Translations under genes and position numbers: made by a program | DNA from: Marivita cryptomonadis | GTDB taxonomy: Bacteria; Pseudomonadota; Alphaproteobacteria; Rhodobacterales; Rhodobacteraceae | NCBI RefSeq assembly: GCF_002115725.1 | Contig: NZ_JFKD01000008.1 | Span: forward strand, 62,001 to 126,000 | DNA length: 64,000 bases | Direction of reading: 5' to 3' | The notes under the pieces: model-generated | What the model was told of the DNA's origin: nothing | The model's input: the letters and a program-made list of their open reading frames with translations, nothing else | The model's database searches: none | Part shown: positions 37,197-46,926 of the stretch, piece by piece | Layout of the letters: the number at the start of each line of letters is the position of its first letter | Position numbering within the stretch: the stretch's first letter is position 1

Positions 37197-38477
37197 ATGC
37201 CCATCGAAATTCTCATGCCCGCCCTGTCCCCCACGATGGAGGAAGGCACGCTGGCGAAATGGCTGGTCAAGGAAGGCGACGCGGTGTCTTCGGGCGACGT
37301 GATCGCCGAAATCGAAACCGACAAAGCGACGATGGAATTCGAGGCCGTCGACGAAGGCGTGATCGGCAAGGTCCTCGTCGCTGAGGGCACAGCAGACGTC
37401 AAGGTCAATACGCCCATCGCGATGCTGCTCGAAGACGGCGAAAGCGCCGATGATCTGGACGCGTCGCCCGAACCTGCCCCTAAAGCCGCCCCTGCCAAAC
37501 CCGCCGAGCCTGCCGCGGCAGCGACCCCAACGGCTGCCCCCCCGGCGCCGACCCAGAGCGGCGACCGCGTCTTCGCTTCCCCGCTCGCGCGACGCATCGC
37601 CGCCGACAAAGGTCTGGACCTAAGCCAGATCACAGGGACTGGCCCGCGTGGTCGCATTGTCAAAGCCGATGTCGAAAGCGCCACGCCGCAGGCCGCAGCC
37701 CCGGCCCAAGCCGCAGCACCCGCCGCATCGGCCCCAGTTGCAAAACCAGTCGATGCCAGCGCAATCGCCAAGATGTACGAAGGCCGGGCCTATACCGAAC
37801 TGCCGCTCGACGGCATGCGCAAAACCATCGCCGCACGGCTGACCGAGGCCAAACAGACCATCCCGCATTTCTACCTGCGCCGGTCCGTCACCCTCGATCC
37901 GCTCATGGCCTTCCGCGCTCAGCTCAACGCCCAGCTCGAAAAGCGCGGTGTCAAACTCAGCGTCAATGACTTCATCATCAAAGCCTGCGCGCTAGCTCTG
38001 CAGCAAGTGCCCGCCGCCAATGCCGTCTGGGCCGGTGATCGCATCCTGCAACTGGAACCGTCCGACGTGGCCGTCGCCGTCGCCATCGAAGGCGGCCTCT
38101 TCACACCCGTGCTCAAAGACGCGCACCAGAAATCCCTGTCGGCTCTTTCTGCCGAGATGAAAGACCTCGCCACCCGCGCCCGCGACCGCAAACTCGCCCC
38201 ACACGAATACCAAGGCGGCAGCTTTGCCATCTCGAACCTCGGCATGATGGGCATCGAAAATTTCGACGCCGTCATCAATCCACCCCATGGGGCGATCCTC
38301 GCAGTCGGCGCAGGGCTCAAGAAGCCGGTGGTCGCAGACGACGGCAGCGTCACGGTTGCCACAGTGATGTCGATGACGCTGTCAGTGGATCACCGCGTGA
38401 TCGACGGCGCCCTCGGTGCAGAACTCCTGCAAGCCATCGTGGATAACCTCGAAAACCCGATGGCCATGCTGGCGTGA
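37197..38477 (+). CDS. pdhC: Dihydrolipoamide acetyltransferase (pyruvate dehydrogenase E2)
   Basis: The 426-residue core of the complex. Domains in order: lipoyl domain (1-80, lipoylated K43 in [11 protein letters not shown]), Ala/Pro linker, peripheral-subunit-binding domain ([20 protein letters not shown] to [12 protein letters not shown]), second linker and the acetyltransferase domain ending with the catalytic motif DHRVIDGA (H399). No E3 gene follows; transcription should end in the repeat-rich region before cysE. Confidence 0.97.
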   Translation: MPIEILMPALSPTMEEGTLAKWLVKEGDAVSSGDVIAEIETDKATMEFEAVDEGVIGKVLVAEGTADVKVNTPIAMLLEDGESADDLDASPEPAPKAAPAKPAEPAAAATPTAAPPAPTQSGDRVFASPLARRIAADKGLDLSQITGTGPRGRIVKADVESATPQAAAPAQAAAPAASAPVAKPVDASAIAKMYEGRAYTELPLDGMRKTIAARLTEAKQTIPHFYLRRSVTLDPLMAFRAQLNAQLEKRGVKLSVNDFIIKACALALQQVPAANAVWAGDRILQLEPSDVAVAVAIEGGLFTPVLKDAHQKSLSALSAEMKDLATRARDRKLAPHEYQGGSFAISNLGMMGIENFDAVINPPHGAILAVGAGLKKPVVADDGSVTVATVMSMTLSVDHRVIDGALGAELLQAIVDNLENPMAMLA

Positions 38478-38482
38478 CCTGA

Positions 38483-38546
38483 GTTTCTTTGGGCTCGAAA
38501 TACCTCGGGGGAGTCGCCTGAAAGGCGGCGGGGGCAGCGCCCCCAA
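38483..38546 (+). repeat. Dispersed repeat family A, copy 3
   Basis: GTTTCTTTGGGCTCGAAATA, then CCTCGGGGGAGTCGCC, a TGAAA loop and GGCGGCGGGGGCAGC, ending GCCCCCAA. It carries two hairpins and starts 6 nt after the pdhC stop, where it can end the pdh transcript. Confidence 0.65.
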
Positions 38547-38548
38547 AT

Positions 38549-38588
38549 GTTTCCGTGAACGGAAACAGGCGATGCGTTACCGCATCGC
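38549..38588. repeat. Dispersed double-hairpin repeat family B, copy 1
   Basis: Two adjacent perfect hairpins: GTTTCCGT-GA-ACGGAAAC (38549-38566) and GCGATGCG-TTAC-CGCATCGC (38569-38588). A related element with about 34 of 42 bases alike lies at 57519-57560. Located between convergent pdhC and cysE, it may act as a two-way terminator. Confidence 0.65.
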
Positions 38589-38598
38589 CCAACTCACA

Positions 38599-39408
38599 TC
38601 ACGCGCCAGAGCGTAAAATCTGATCCATGCTGATTGCGGGCTGCGAACAGCCAGCCTCACCCACGATCCGCGCAGGCACACCTGCCACGGTCTTGCAAGG
38701 CGGCACTTCTTCCAGCACCACGGACCCGGCCGCAACCCGCGAGCAATTGCCCACCTTGATATTGCCCAACACCTTGGCCCCGGCCCCGATCAGAACACCA
38801 TCGCCGATCTTCGGATGACGATCTTCCTCTTCCTTGCCAGTCCCGCCCAGCGTCACGGAGTGCAGCATCGACACGTTGTCGCCCACCACAGCCGTTTCAC
38901 CGATAACGATAGAATGGGCGTGGTCGATCATGATCCCCTGCCCGATCTTCGCTGCCGGGTGAATGTCGACGCCAAACGCCTCGGAACACCGCATCTGTAC
39001 GAAATACGCCAGATCCGTCCGTCCCTGCCGCCAGAGCCAATTGCCCACGCGGTAGCACTGGATCGCCTGGAACCCTTTGAAAAACAGCAGCGGCTGCAAG
39101 AACCGATGACATGCCGGGTCACGCTCGTACACAGCAACAATGTCGGCACGCGCCGCCATGGCGAGACTTGGATCTGACGCAAACGCCTCGTCACAAATCT
39201 CTCGCAGGATCTGCTCGGTCATCTCACCATTCGCCAGCTTGAGCGAAATCCGGTAGCTCAGCGCCCGCTCGAGGCTTGGGTGGTGCAGTACCGAATAGTG
39301 AATCATGCCGCCCAAAAGCGGTTCCTTGGCAACTGCCTCGTCCGCTTCCTTGACAATACGGCCCCAAACCGGGTCAACCGATGCGAGTTTCGCACGTGTT
39401 TCAGCCAT
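38599..39408 (-). CDS. cysE: Serine O-acetyltransferase
   Basis: A 269-residue enzyme making O-acetylserine for cysteine synthesis. An N-terminal helical domain (PLLGGMIHYSVLHHPSLERA, then LSYRISLKLA) precedes the left-handed beta-helix with VDIHPAAKIGQGIMIDHAH, the catalytic-region histidines and VLIGAGAKVLGNIKVG. The C-terminus ends SMDQILRSGA. The ATG at 39408 follows an AGGAGA ribosome site. Confidence 0.96.
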   Translation of the reverse strand: MAETRAKLASVDPVWGRIVKEADEAVAKEPLLGGMIHYSVLHHPSLERALSYRISLKLANGEMTEQILREICDEAFASDPSLAMAARADIVAVYERDPACHRFLQPLLFFKGFQAIQCYRVGNWLWRQGRTDLAYFVQMRCSEAFGVDIHPAAKIGQGIMIDHAHSIVIGETAVVGDNVSMLHSVTLGGTGKEEEDRHPKIGDGVLIGAGAKVLGNIKVGNCSRVAAGSVVLEEVPPCKTVAGVPARIVGEAGCSQPAISMDQILRSGA

Positions 39409-39483
39409 GCCATCTCTCCTTTAACGGTCAGAGTTTAGCAGATAGGATCGAATTCGGAAAACGCAAAGCTGTGATGGCAAGGA

Positions 39484-39843
39484 TCAGCGCGCAGAATGCG
39501 TAAACAGCCTCAATCGTGTTCGAGACTGGCTTGGCTCATCCAGACTGAAATCCACGTCAGACAACGGCAGCAGCGCTTGCAATGCCTTGAGAACAGCAAT
39601 CCACGCCGCGAGGCCTTCCGCGCACTGAAACGAGGTTGGCCCGCGCGTAGGATGTCGCAGCGCCGCTGTCATCAGGCTGCCATCCCCAAAAACAGGATGT
39701 GCTGACTGGTAGCGCCCGCGATACACCTCCGCCAGATCAGCTTCCCGGATCAGGGTCGCGATGATAACGCCATGCTGGTCAGGTGGCGCAGCCGCAGCAA
39801 CTGCGACTGCTGCAAGCACGTCATTGTAAATCACCGGCCTCAC
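39484..39843 (-). CDS. Small protein directly after GTA g15
   Basis: A 119-residue protein starting at GTG 39843, which overlaps the g15 stop by 4 nt (GTGA), so it is translated with the GTA genes. The sequence has a hydrophobic Ala/Val segment near the N-terminus (NDVLAAVAVAAAAPPDQHG), then LIREADLAEVYRGRYQSAHP and a C-terminal SLDEPSQSRTRLRLFTHSAR. It is not one of the classical g1-g15 genes and no function is recognised. Confidence 0.65.
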   Translation of the reverse strand: MRPVIYNDVLAAVAVAAAAPPDQHGVIIATLIREADLAEVYRGRYQSAHPVFGDGSLMTAALRHPTRGPTSFQCAEGLAAWIAVLKALQALLPLSDVDFSLDEPSQSRTRLRLFTHSAR

Positions 39844-42800
39844 ACAAACACCATGACCCGCGACACCGGTCCTTCTCCGAAGCGGTCCGAGACCTGCGCC
39901 ACTTCGATATCCACCGTCCCCGCGATGCCGTCGTCTGCCTGCATGGTGGCAGTGTAAACCCAACCCGGCGCGGTAAGATCCACGCTCCGAACAACAGCCC
40001 CTTCAACCAGAACCCGCAAGGTATAGGCCTGACGGTCTTCGCCCAAGGGGATCTCGGTCAGGTCCCAACTATCTGCATCCAATCGCGCGCGCCGAATCCA
40101 CGACACAGAAACATCCCCAGCAGACATATATGCTCTCAGATGCACCGGGCTGTAGGGCCGCAAACCAAGCCCGGCAAAGGCCTGCACCTCGTGCCTATAG
40201 GCAGCGTGATCAAAAGGCTTGTCCGCAGGTCCGATCCGGTAATGCCGCGCCTGTCCCCGCAAAGAAGAGGCCAATGCGATCTGTCGCGCTGTTCCGTCAA
40301 GCAACACGAAAAACGCTCCTGTCGGCAAGATATCGGGCACCAGCGCATCCGTGCCGAATTGCCCGCGCAACAGGCCAGTCAGTCGCCAGACACCAGGTCC
40401 GGTCAACTCTGCCGTCCTGAACTGAATGATTTCCCAACCGTCGGGCTCGCCCGATCCGATCGCCGCAAGGTTTGCGCCACTCAGCAATCCGGCCTCACTG
40501 ACCGAAGACAAACTGCCAGAAGTCAGTGCCACTTCGATCAGTGTCGCGTGATCCACCAGCCCCGAAGGCGCCCGTGCCACCGCGTTCAGAGTGACCCCAA
40601 CCGTCGAAGCCACTCCGACAAGCCCATTCAAGGAATACCCCGCATCTTCCACTGCGTCGTAAACCGCGACATCCCCCGGCCACGGATCCGCTGTCACCGC
40701 AAGATGTGGCGCATGCGGCACCTCATCTCCGGTGATCAGCGGAAGATCAAGGAACAGCGGCAGCACTGGCCCGGACGCCACAAAGCGCCGCGATGGCGTT
40801 GGATCATCCGGGAAATCCGCAGGATGGTATACCTCCGCCTCGACCCGCACGGCGTCGATCAACTGATGGGTTGTCTGCTCCACCCGGTCGATCCGCACCG
40901 CCATGGCCCCCGCCTCAATCGGCAAACGCACCACGTCACCCGCGCCGAGTGCCTGTTGGGATAACGGCAAGGCAAACCGCACCGCATCCCGCGACACCCG
41001 CGCTTCGCTCAACCAGCGTTCAACCGCCTGCCGCCCCTCGGGACGCGTCAGTAAAAGCGGCACTTCACTTTCGGCCACCGCATGAGTGCCTTCGTCGGGC
41101 AGCACGGATTCCTCGGAGATATTACGATAATCGCCATCCGCCTCGACAAAGTTCAGCCGCACGCGTCCCGACATGTCCGCTTCTGAGCTTCGGCTTTGAA
41201 TCACCTCGATGCCCAAATCGTCATGTGACGCAAGCTGGTCGAACTCCAACGACACCGCGCGCGCACCATCACGATTGCGGAACACCACCCCCCCGTCGCG
41301 TTCGATGGCATCAAACCCATAGGCCAGCATGAGAGGTTGCAGAACCCGTCGGGCATCCGTCACATCCGGCGCAAGATAGCCGCGCACAAACCCGAAAAGC
41401 GCGCTCACATCATAGTCGCGCAGACCAGAGCGTTCGCAAATCTCGGCCACCACCGAGGCCAATGTGCGACCCGACACACGCCCGTTGATCCAATGACCGC
41501 GACGGTAGTTCGGGCCGTCCGACCACATCTCGTCTACATTGGGAAACCAAGGATAAGGCCGCGCGTCCCACGCCCAGACAAAGACCCGCCCCATGTCGAT
41601 CATCGGCTCACCGTAAAGACCGGACACAGGGTTGTTCGCCGGGTCGCCCCAATAGCTCAGCATCGCCCGCAGATACTGATGCTGAATCAGCTCGTCCCGC
41701 AGCCCGTTCGAATAGGCGGGCAAAGTGCTCTCGGAACTCTTGGGGTCCAGAAACTTGTTCGGCTCATTCGTCGCCTTGTCCACCGCCGCACAGCCGATTT
41801 CCGTGAACCAGATCGGCTTGCTACTTGGCACCCATTCCGTCTGCACAGCCTGCCGCACCCCGCCCACGCGGTTGTGATGTGGCTGCGACCACCAACTGCG
41901 AATATCTTTGTAGCGCCACACCCATGGCTCGCCATAAGCGCCATCGGTGATCGGTTCCCGCACCTGCAGATCCCGCGCGTCTTGCGACGGGTAATACCAA
42001 TCGTACCCCTCGCCCCCGGCCACATTCGCACGCAGATAATCCAGGTTGTAGATTGACCCCCAATCGGCATCGGCATGGCCTTCCCCATCCCGCCAATCGG
42101 ACAGACGCATGTAATTGTCGATCCCGATAAAATCGACATTCGGATCGGCCCAAAGCGGATCAAGGTGGAAATACACGTCCCCGCTGCCATCCTGCGGGTG
42201 ATAGCCAAAATACTCCGACCAATCCGCCGCATAGCCAATCTTCACATCCGGCCCAAGGATCGCGCGGCACTCTTCCGCCAGCACCCGCAGCGCATCGACC
42301 GCCGGAAAGCCAGAAGCCCCCCGCAATTGCGTCAGGCTCCGCATCTCAGACCCAATACAAAAGGCGGTCACCCCTTCTGAAACAGCGCACAAATAAGCTT
42401 GATGCAGGATAAAGCGTCGATACCCCCAGTCCTGCGGAACCTCCTCGGCCTCGGACCCGCCCTCGGCTTCGCTCCCAAGCTCCAATCCTCCCGGTGCGTA
42501 GTGAACCACACCCTCCGCCACGACAAAGTCATCGACCTGCGCCGCGCCAAAAAACGCCGCCACTTCGGCGTCTACTAGACTGGTGCCCGTAAGGTCTCCC
42601 ACCTGTCCCGGCGCAACGCTGGCTGTGATCCGCCCACGCCAAGGCAGCTTCGGCTGCTCCATCTCACCCGTCCAAGGGTTCGGCAGCCCGTTCCCCGGCA
42701 TCTGCGCCATCAGGATGAACGGATAGTACAGAACCTCCAGCCCCTTCGCGACCATATCCCGGATCGACTGCACAACAGACGCATCGCACGGTGTGCCCCC

Positions 42801-43796
42801 ATAGACCGGACGGCCTTCGTCCACCGGCACCAACCCGGCATCGGCCCGAACAAGCCCACTGACCATCCACGGCATCTCGGCACTGTCCGCTGCAACCTGT
42901 TCGACCTTCGGCTGGATCACACAGTCGCCACAACGCAAATCACTACCGAACCAGCTCACCACCAGCGACACCGCCCCACAATCCGGAACTTCGTCCTGCA
43001 AATGTTTGAGCGACGTCTCAAAATCCGCCCGGTCCGACGGACTGTTCACATTGACGGTGTTTGACTTGCCCGCACCGCCATCCAGCGACACCGCTTCTGT
43101 AGCCAGCGAATACTCCCCTGTACCGGGGATCATCGCGACCGCGCGAATGTTGAACGGCACGTCCTCGGGGTCGTCCTGCACCGGGCGCGTCACCTCGAAG
43201 GAAAACTGCGGCACGCGGTTGCCGAACCGGCTCAGGTCCAAATCCTCGAACACGACATAGGCCGTACCCCGATAGGCAGGCACCAAACCCGCGCCCTCGA
43301 CAGCTTCCATCTTGGGATCAGGCAACTGGTCGCGCGATCCCGGATAGACCACCATGTTCAGATCATGCACCGAGATTTCGGCACCATCCGCCCAGACCCG
43401 GTTCACACTGGTGATCTCGCCCTCGCAAAGCGCCACGGCAAGGCTCACCGAATAGCTGTATTCCTTGATTGTCGGCTGCGCGGACAACCCTTTGCCATCA
43501 CCCGACTTGGACACATTTTCCTTGAACTGCGTGGCCCAGATGATGTGCCCGCCCACCCGCATCCGGCCAAAAATCTGCGGAATCGGCTGACCCTCGCCCG
43601 CTGTGCTTAGCCGCAGCCGGTCCAGCCGCCCAGTCTCGATTGACCGCGCCCCACCGCCCAACACCCGCTGGTCAATAGCCCGTCCCAGAGTCGCCCCGGC
43701 AAACCGGCCAACCGCCGACATGGACAGCCCAAGCACCGATCCGCCAAGGCTGCTGCCCAGCGCAGCACCCGCCGCCGAAAGAACCAGTGTCGCCAT
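39840..43796 (-). CDS. GTA g15, TIM-barrel megatron/host-specificity protein
   Basis: The largest GTA gene, 1318 aa, encoding the tail-tip protein thought to cross the recipient envelope and help recognise the host. The N-terminus (MATLVLSAAGAALGSSLGGS) is hydrophobic. The middle holds a glycosidase-like TIM barrel (PDVKIGYAADWSEYFGYHP, WADPNVDFIGIDNYM, KPIWFTEIGCAAVDKATN), and the C-terminal third is a phage tail tip-type region. The length is normal for an intact g15. The start at 43796 follows the g14 stop by 4 nt. Confidence 0.93.
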   Translation of the reverse strand: MATLVLSAAGAALGSSLGGSVLGLSMSAVGRFAGATLGRAIDQRVLGGGARSIETGRLDRLRLSTAGEGQPIPQIFGRMRVGGHIIWATQFKENVSKSGDGKGLSAQPTIKEYSYSVSLAVALCEGEITSVNRVWADGAEISVHDLNMVVYPGSRDQLPDPKMEAVEGAGLVPAYRGTAYVVFEDLDLSRFGNRVPQFSFEVTRPVQDDPEDVPFNIRAVAMIPGTGEYSLATEAVSLDGGAGKSNTVNVNSPSDRADFETSLKHLQDEVPDCGAVSLVVSWFGSDLRCGDCVIQPKVEQVAADSAEMPWMVSGLVRADAGLVPVDEGRPVYGGTPCDASVVQSIRDMVAKGLEVLYYPFILMAQMPGNGLPNPWTGEMEQPKLPWRGRITASVAPGQVGDLTGTSLVDAEVAAFFGAAQVDDFVVAEGVVHYAPGGLELGSEAEGGSEAEEVPQDWGYRRFILHQAYLCAVSEGVTAFCIGSEMRSLTQLRGASGFPAVDALRVLAEECRAILGPDVKIGYAADWSEYFGYHPQDGSGDVYFHLDPLWADPNVDFIGIDNYMRLSDWRDGEGHADADWGSIYNLDYLRANVAGGEGYDWYYPSQDARDLQVREPITDGAYGEPWVWRYKDIRSWWSQPHHNRVGGVRQAVQTEWVPSSKPIWFTEIGCAAVDKATNEPNKFLDPKSSESTLPAYSNGLRDELIQHQYLRAMLSYWGDPANNPVSGLYGEPMIDMGRVFVWAWDARPYPWFPNVDEMWSDGPNYRRGHWINGRVSGRTLASVVAEICERSGLRDYDVSALFGFVRGYLAPDVTDARRVLQPLMLAYGFDAIERDGGVVFRNRDGARAVSLEFDQLASHDDLGIEVIQSRSSEADMSGRVRLNFVEADGDYRNISEESVLPDEGTHAVAESEVPLLLTRPEGRQAVERWLSEARVSRDAVRFALPLSQQALGAGDVVRLPIEAGAMAVRIDRVEQTTHQLIDAVRVEAEVYHPADFPDDPTPSRRFVASGPVLPLFLDLPLITGDEVPHAPHLAVTADPWPGDVAVYDAVEDAGYSLNGLVGVASTVGVTLNAVARAPSGLVDHATLIEVALTSGSLSSVSEAGLLSGANLAAIGSGEPDGWEIIQFRTAELTGPGVWRLTGLLRGQFGTDALVPDILPTGAFFVLLDGTARQIALASSLRGQARHYRIGPADKPFDHAAYRHEVQAFAGLGLRPYSPVHLRAYMSAGDVSVSWIRRARLDADSWDLTEIPLGEDRQAYTLRVLVEGAVVRSVDLTAPGWVYTATMQADDGIAGTVDIEVAQVSDRFGEGPVSRVMVFV

Positions 43797-43800
43797 CGTT

Positions 43801-44244
43801 CTATCCTTCCTGAATGTCGGGCAAGGCAAACCGCGCCACGATGCGCCGCTGCCAAGGCGCGCTCAGCGCCGTTTCCACCACCGCATGTCCCGAATAGGCG
43901 TGGATGAATCGCGCCTCGGCGCCGATCCGCGTCTGAATGCCCAGATGTTTTGCAACGCCCCGATCGCACATCCGAAACAGAATAACGTCACCGGACGCTT
44001 CATCCTCGACAGGCTTGCCCTCCATGAGCGCAGCAAGCCCTCGCCAAAGCATTTCATCGCCCTGCGGCTCAGACCAATCCGGCGTATACGCAGGCACCAC
44101 ACCCGGCTCACACCCATAAAGCCCGCGCCAAACGCCCCGCAGCAGCCCAAGACAATCCGCCCCCGCTCCGCACAGGCTCACCTGATGCACGTAAGGCGTG
44201 CCGATCCAACGCCGCGCCTCTGTGACAATCCTCTCGCCCGTCAC
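43801..44244 (-). CDS. GTA g14, NlpC/P60 cell-wall peptidase
   Basis: A 147-residue cysteine peptidase of the NlpC/P60 family. The nucleophile is C31 in GAGADCLGLLRGVW and the probable histidine is in HAYSGHAVVE. In RcGTA the g14 product is a tail-tip peptidase that opens the recipient's peptidoglycan. The start is GTG 44244, overlapping the g13 stop by 4 nt; the longer frame upstream lacks family similarity. Confidence 0.92.
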   Translation of the reverse strand: MTGERIVTEARRWIGTPYVHQVSLCGAGADCLGLLRGVWRGLYGCEPGVVPAYTPDWSEPQGDEMLWRGLAALMEGKPVEDEASGDVILFRMCDRGVAKHLGIQTRIGAEARFIHAYSGHAVVETALSAPWQRRIVARFALPDIQEG

Positions 44245-45128
44245 CGCAAGCTCCCACCGCTGCGCAACCGCGCTGCTGTTGGATGAATCAACACCCATTC
44301 TTCCTGCGGAATGTCCGGAAAACCTTGGAAGTTGACCAAATTGTCGAACTTGCCTCGGCAAGTCTCGAACCGTTTGTCACAGCCCACGATCAGCTTTACA
44401 CGATCCCCGACAGCCACCGAAGCCCGAAGCGGCTCCCACAGATCGACCTCGCGCGCGCCGTCCTCGAACAGCACATCACGCTTGATCACGGCCCAAAGCC
44501 CCTCTGCAGCGCCATCCAACATCGTCAACCGTCCGCGTTGAAACCATTGCGCCTCAAACCCGCTCGCGCCGGACAGGACAAATCCACCCTTAGCGGTCAC
44601 CCCGGTAACAACCACCTCGGCAGACATACCCTCAGCGTCAGTATCCACTCCACACGCCGCATCCCCCAGCACCGCCAGACACGGCGCTTGGTACACCCGA
44701 CCCACCGGCCGGTTGAGCCACTCCGTCAGCCCCCGCAACTCCGCAGTGAACGCACCGCCGCTGCGTGTGATCTCCCCCAACGATCCCCGAAACAGCACCT
44801 TGCGCGCCGCGACATCGGCCCAATTGACCAACCACGCCGTCACCTCGGCCCCGTCGAACCGCCCCGCCGCAATGTCCGCCTCGGTCACGCTGGCATCAGA
44901 CAGCGCGCCAACCGCCTCAGTGTTGTCCACTGACAGCCCGGTGCCCTGCTGCACCGCTGCCGCGCTCATGCCGGTATCCGCACGAAAGGCCAATCCGTTG
45001 AAGCTCAGGTCAAGATCGTGATCCGTAAAACCAAACCGCCGGCCATCCCTTCGCCGCACCTCCCAAGCCCGCGCCACCGTGGTGACACCCCTGCCCAGGT
45101 GCGCACCCAGCGCCTCCGCCGCGCTCAT
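44241..45128 (-). CDS. GTA g13, DUF2163 tail hub protein
   Basis: A 295-residue DUF2163/phage BR0599-type protein, the hub of the RcGTA baseplate. Typical segments are TTVARAWEVRRRDGRRFGFT, DHDLDLSFNGLAFRADTGMS, the cysteine-containing YQAPCLAVLGDAACGVD and the C-terminal CDKRFETCRGKFDNLVNFQG. It overlaps g12 by 4 nt. Confidence 0.93.
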   Translation of the reverse strand: MSAAEALGAHLGRGVTTVARAWEVRRRDGRRFGFTDHDLDLSFNGLAFRADTGMSAAAVQQGTGLSVDNTEAVGALSDASVTEADIAAGRFDGAEVTAWLVNWADVAARKVLFRGSLGEITRSGGAFTAELRGLTEWLNRPVGRVYQAPCLAVLGDAACGVDTDAEGMSAEVVVTGVTAKGGFVLSGASGFEAQWFQRGRLTMLDGAAEGLWAVIKRDVLFEDGAREVDLWEPLRASVAVGDRVKLIVGCDKRFETCRGKFDNLVNFQGFPDIPQEEWVLIHPTAARLRSGGSLR

Positions 45129-45757
45129 ACCCGCAACTCCACCACCGGCACATCCGGCACTTCACCCGCCTGGAATGTGGCAGCCGAGGTCTGAATACGG
45201 TCCGTGTCAAACCGCACTGGCACATCGAACTCGAACCCGGCTGTTACCGAGACCCCCGCAGAGGGCGCAGTAAAGAAAGACACCACCCCAGTCATCACAT
45301 CGACCGAGAAATCCGTCCCCTCCTCCAGCGCCATGCCGTCAACCGCCACCAGCACCGACCCGGCAACAGGCTTCGCCACCGGACGCGCGTAAACCGCACC
45401 CCCCGACACATACGCCTTTGACAAACCAAACTCCGTCGTCACGCCATCGCCAGTCCCGATCACCTGATCTGTGGCCGTGACCTGTGCTGACGGTTTACAC
45501 GACTTGAAGTCTGCCCAGTCTTTCCAGCGAAACCCGTACATCTGCCCGCGCCGCGCCTCAAAGAACGCGATCAGCGTGTCGATATCATCCATCGACCGCA
45601 GCCCGATCCCCGCATCATACCGCCTGCGCGAATGCGCCCACGGCGTGTTCCGCTCCTCAAAACCACTGGCCAGCGTCACTACATCCGTCCGCCGCTCTGG
45701 CCCCCCAATGGAACCAAAGCTCAACGCCGTCGGAAACCGTACCTCATGAAACTGCAT
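45125..45757 (-). CDS. GTA g12, DUF2460 distal tail protein
   Basis: A 210-residue DUF2460 family protein. MQFHEVRFPTALSFGSIGGP, ERRTDVVTLASGFEERNTPW and FFEARRGQMYGFRWKDWADF are typical of the family. In RcGTA the product forms the distal tail ring joining the tube to the baseplate. It lies 12 nt after the g11 stop. Confidence 0.94.
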   Translation of the reverse strand: MQFHEVRFPTALSFGSIGGPERRTDVVTLASGFEERNTPWAHSRRRYDAGIGLRSMDDIDTLIAFFEARRGQMYGFRWKDWADFKSCKPSAQVTATDQVIGTGDGVTTEFGLSKAYVSGGAVYARPVAKPVAGSVLVAVDGMALEEGTDFSVDVMTGVVSFFTAPSAGVSVTAGFEFDVPVRFDTDRIQTSAATFQAGEVPDVPVVELRV

Positions 45758-45769
45758 CGCAAGCCCTCC

Positions 45770-46420
45770 TCACAGGTTCCGCTGACCAGAGCCCAATACC
45801 CGGCCCATCTGCGCCGCGATCTGGCTTTGCGACCGACGGAACCCCTGCACATCCGGGGTCGAGATGTTCATCACCACGTTGACCGCGCGCCCACCGCCGC
45901 CAGCCCGCACACCCAGCTTGCCATCAGCCCCGCGCGCCAGCGGCATGATCGCCTCTGGCCCCGCTTCGCCCATCAGCCCGACACCGCCCCGCATCGGAAA
46001 GGTCGTCGGCCCACTGACAACACCGCCATCGGCAAACGGCATCACCCGCCCCTGCGCAAAGCCCGCCCCATTGGCAAAGGGCAGCAGGTTGCTGATCCCC
46101 TGCATCACCATCCCGCTCAGATGTTCCTTCACCGGGTTCACCGCCGCACGGTAACTCGCCCCGATCATCGACTGCGCAATCGTGCCCAGCGCGTCCGACA
46201 GCTTCATCCCATCAAACACGATCCCATCAATCGCCCGGCTCAACCCACTGTTCAGCGCGCCCTCCAGCTTGGATGCGCCCTTGCTAGTCTCTGACAAAGA
46301 CTCGCGCACCTTTGCCATCTCGGCCTGAAACCCGCCTGCCATGCTCGACGCACCTGCAAGCGCTTCTTCCAAAGCACTCACCTGTGCCTCGAAACCGTCA
46401 ATGCTGTCCAACTCAATCAT
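45770..46420 (-). CDS. GTA g11, tape measure protein
   Basis: A 216-residue phage tail tape measure protein, short as expected for the short GTA tail. It has a coiled-coil-like N-terminus (FEAQVSALEEALAGASSMAG), a region with SKLEGALNSGLSRAIDGIVF, a hydrophobic centre and a Gly-rich C-terminal part (FADGGVVSGPTTFPMRGGVG, then GLMGEAGPEAIMPLARGADG). It overlaps g10.1 by 8 nt. Confidence 0.92.
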   Translation of the reverse strand: MIELDSIDGFEAQVSALEEALAGASSMAGGFQAEMAKVRESLSETSKGASKLEGALNSGLSRAIDGIVFDGMKLSDALGTIAQSMIGASYRAAVNPVKEHLSGMVMQGISNLLPFANGAGFAQGRVMPFADGGVVSGPTTFPMRGGVGLMGEAGPEAIMPLARGADGKLGVRAGGGGRAVNVVMNISTPDVQGFRRSQSQIAAQMGRVLGSGQRNL

Positions 46421-46607
46421 CCTGATCCCCCCGCTTGTCCGGATAAGCCGCCATCAAGGCGTCCAACCCACTCCGCTCCAAAGGCGCATCACCGCCCCCC
46501 AACAATAGGTGCAGCTCCGCTGGCGTGAGCGCCCAGAACTCCGCCGGGCGCAGCCCCAGCCCGCGGACCCCGGCACGCATCAGCGCAGGCCAGTCGAACC
46601 GGCTCAC
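46413..46607 (-). CDS. GTA g10.1, small tail assembly chaperone
   Basis: A 64-residue protein starting at GTG 46607, which overlaps the g10 stop by 4 nt. SRFDWPALMRAGVRGLGLRP and FWALTPAELHLLLGG are typical of the small phage tail assembly chaperones of the GTA. It is easily missed because a longer out-of-family frame encloses it. Confidence 0.85.
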   Translation of the reverse strand: MSRFDWPALMRAGVRGLGLRPAEFWALTPAELHLLLGGGDAPLERSGLDALMAAYPDKRGDQDD

Positions 46608-46924
46608 GTCTCCCCCACCGGCACAAACGCCCGCGCCAACAACTCCGCCGCCACCCGCGCCGCCGCCAGTGGCCCGCCCTCGATCTCCGCTGCGAGCAAA
46701 TCGGCTGCAGTCCCGCGCCAGCCGCCACCGCGCAAGCCAGCCACGATCAACGCCAGCACATCCCGACTGGAGCACCCGCCACCTTCGAAACGTGACACCA
46801 GATCGACCAGCGTGTCTGCCTTGAGGTCAGCCTCCAGTTCCGCCAGCGCTCCCAGTGTCAGCCGCAACACATGCGGCGCCCCGTCGATCACCAGCGTCAC
46901 CTCTCCACGCCAGGGGTTCGCCAT
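46604..46924 (-). CDS. GTA g10, tail assembly chaperone
   Basis: A 106-residue GTA family protein (phage TAC type). ANPWRGEVTLVIDGAPHVLR, LTLGALAELEADLKADTLVD and GCSSRDVLALIVAGLRGGGW are characteristic. The ATG at 46924 gives the usual N-terminus; a GTG at 46930 overlapping the g9 stop (GTGA) is the alternative. The product is thought to act in tail assembly and is not part of the mature particle. Confidence 0.9.
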   Translation of the reverse strand: MANPWRGEVTLVIDGAPHVLRLTLGALAELEADLKADTLVDLVSRFEGGGCSSRDVLALIVAGLRGGGWRGTAADLLAAEIEGGPLAAARVAAELLARAFVPVGET

Positions 46925-46926
46925 CG

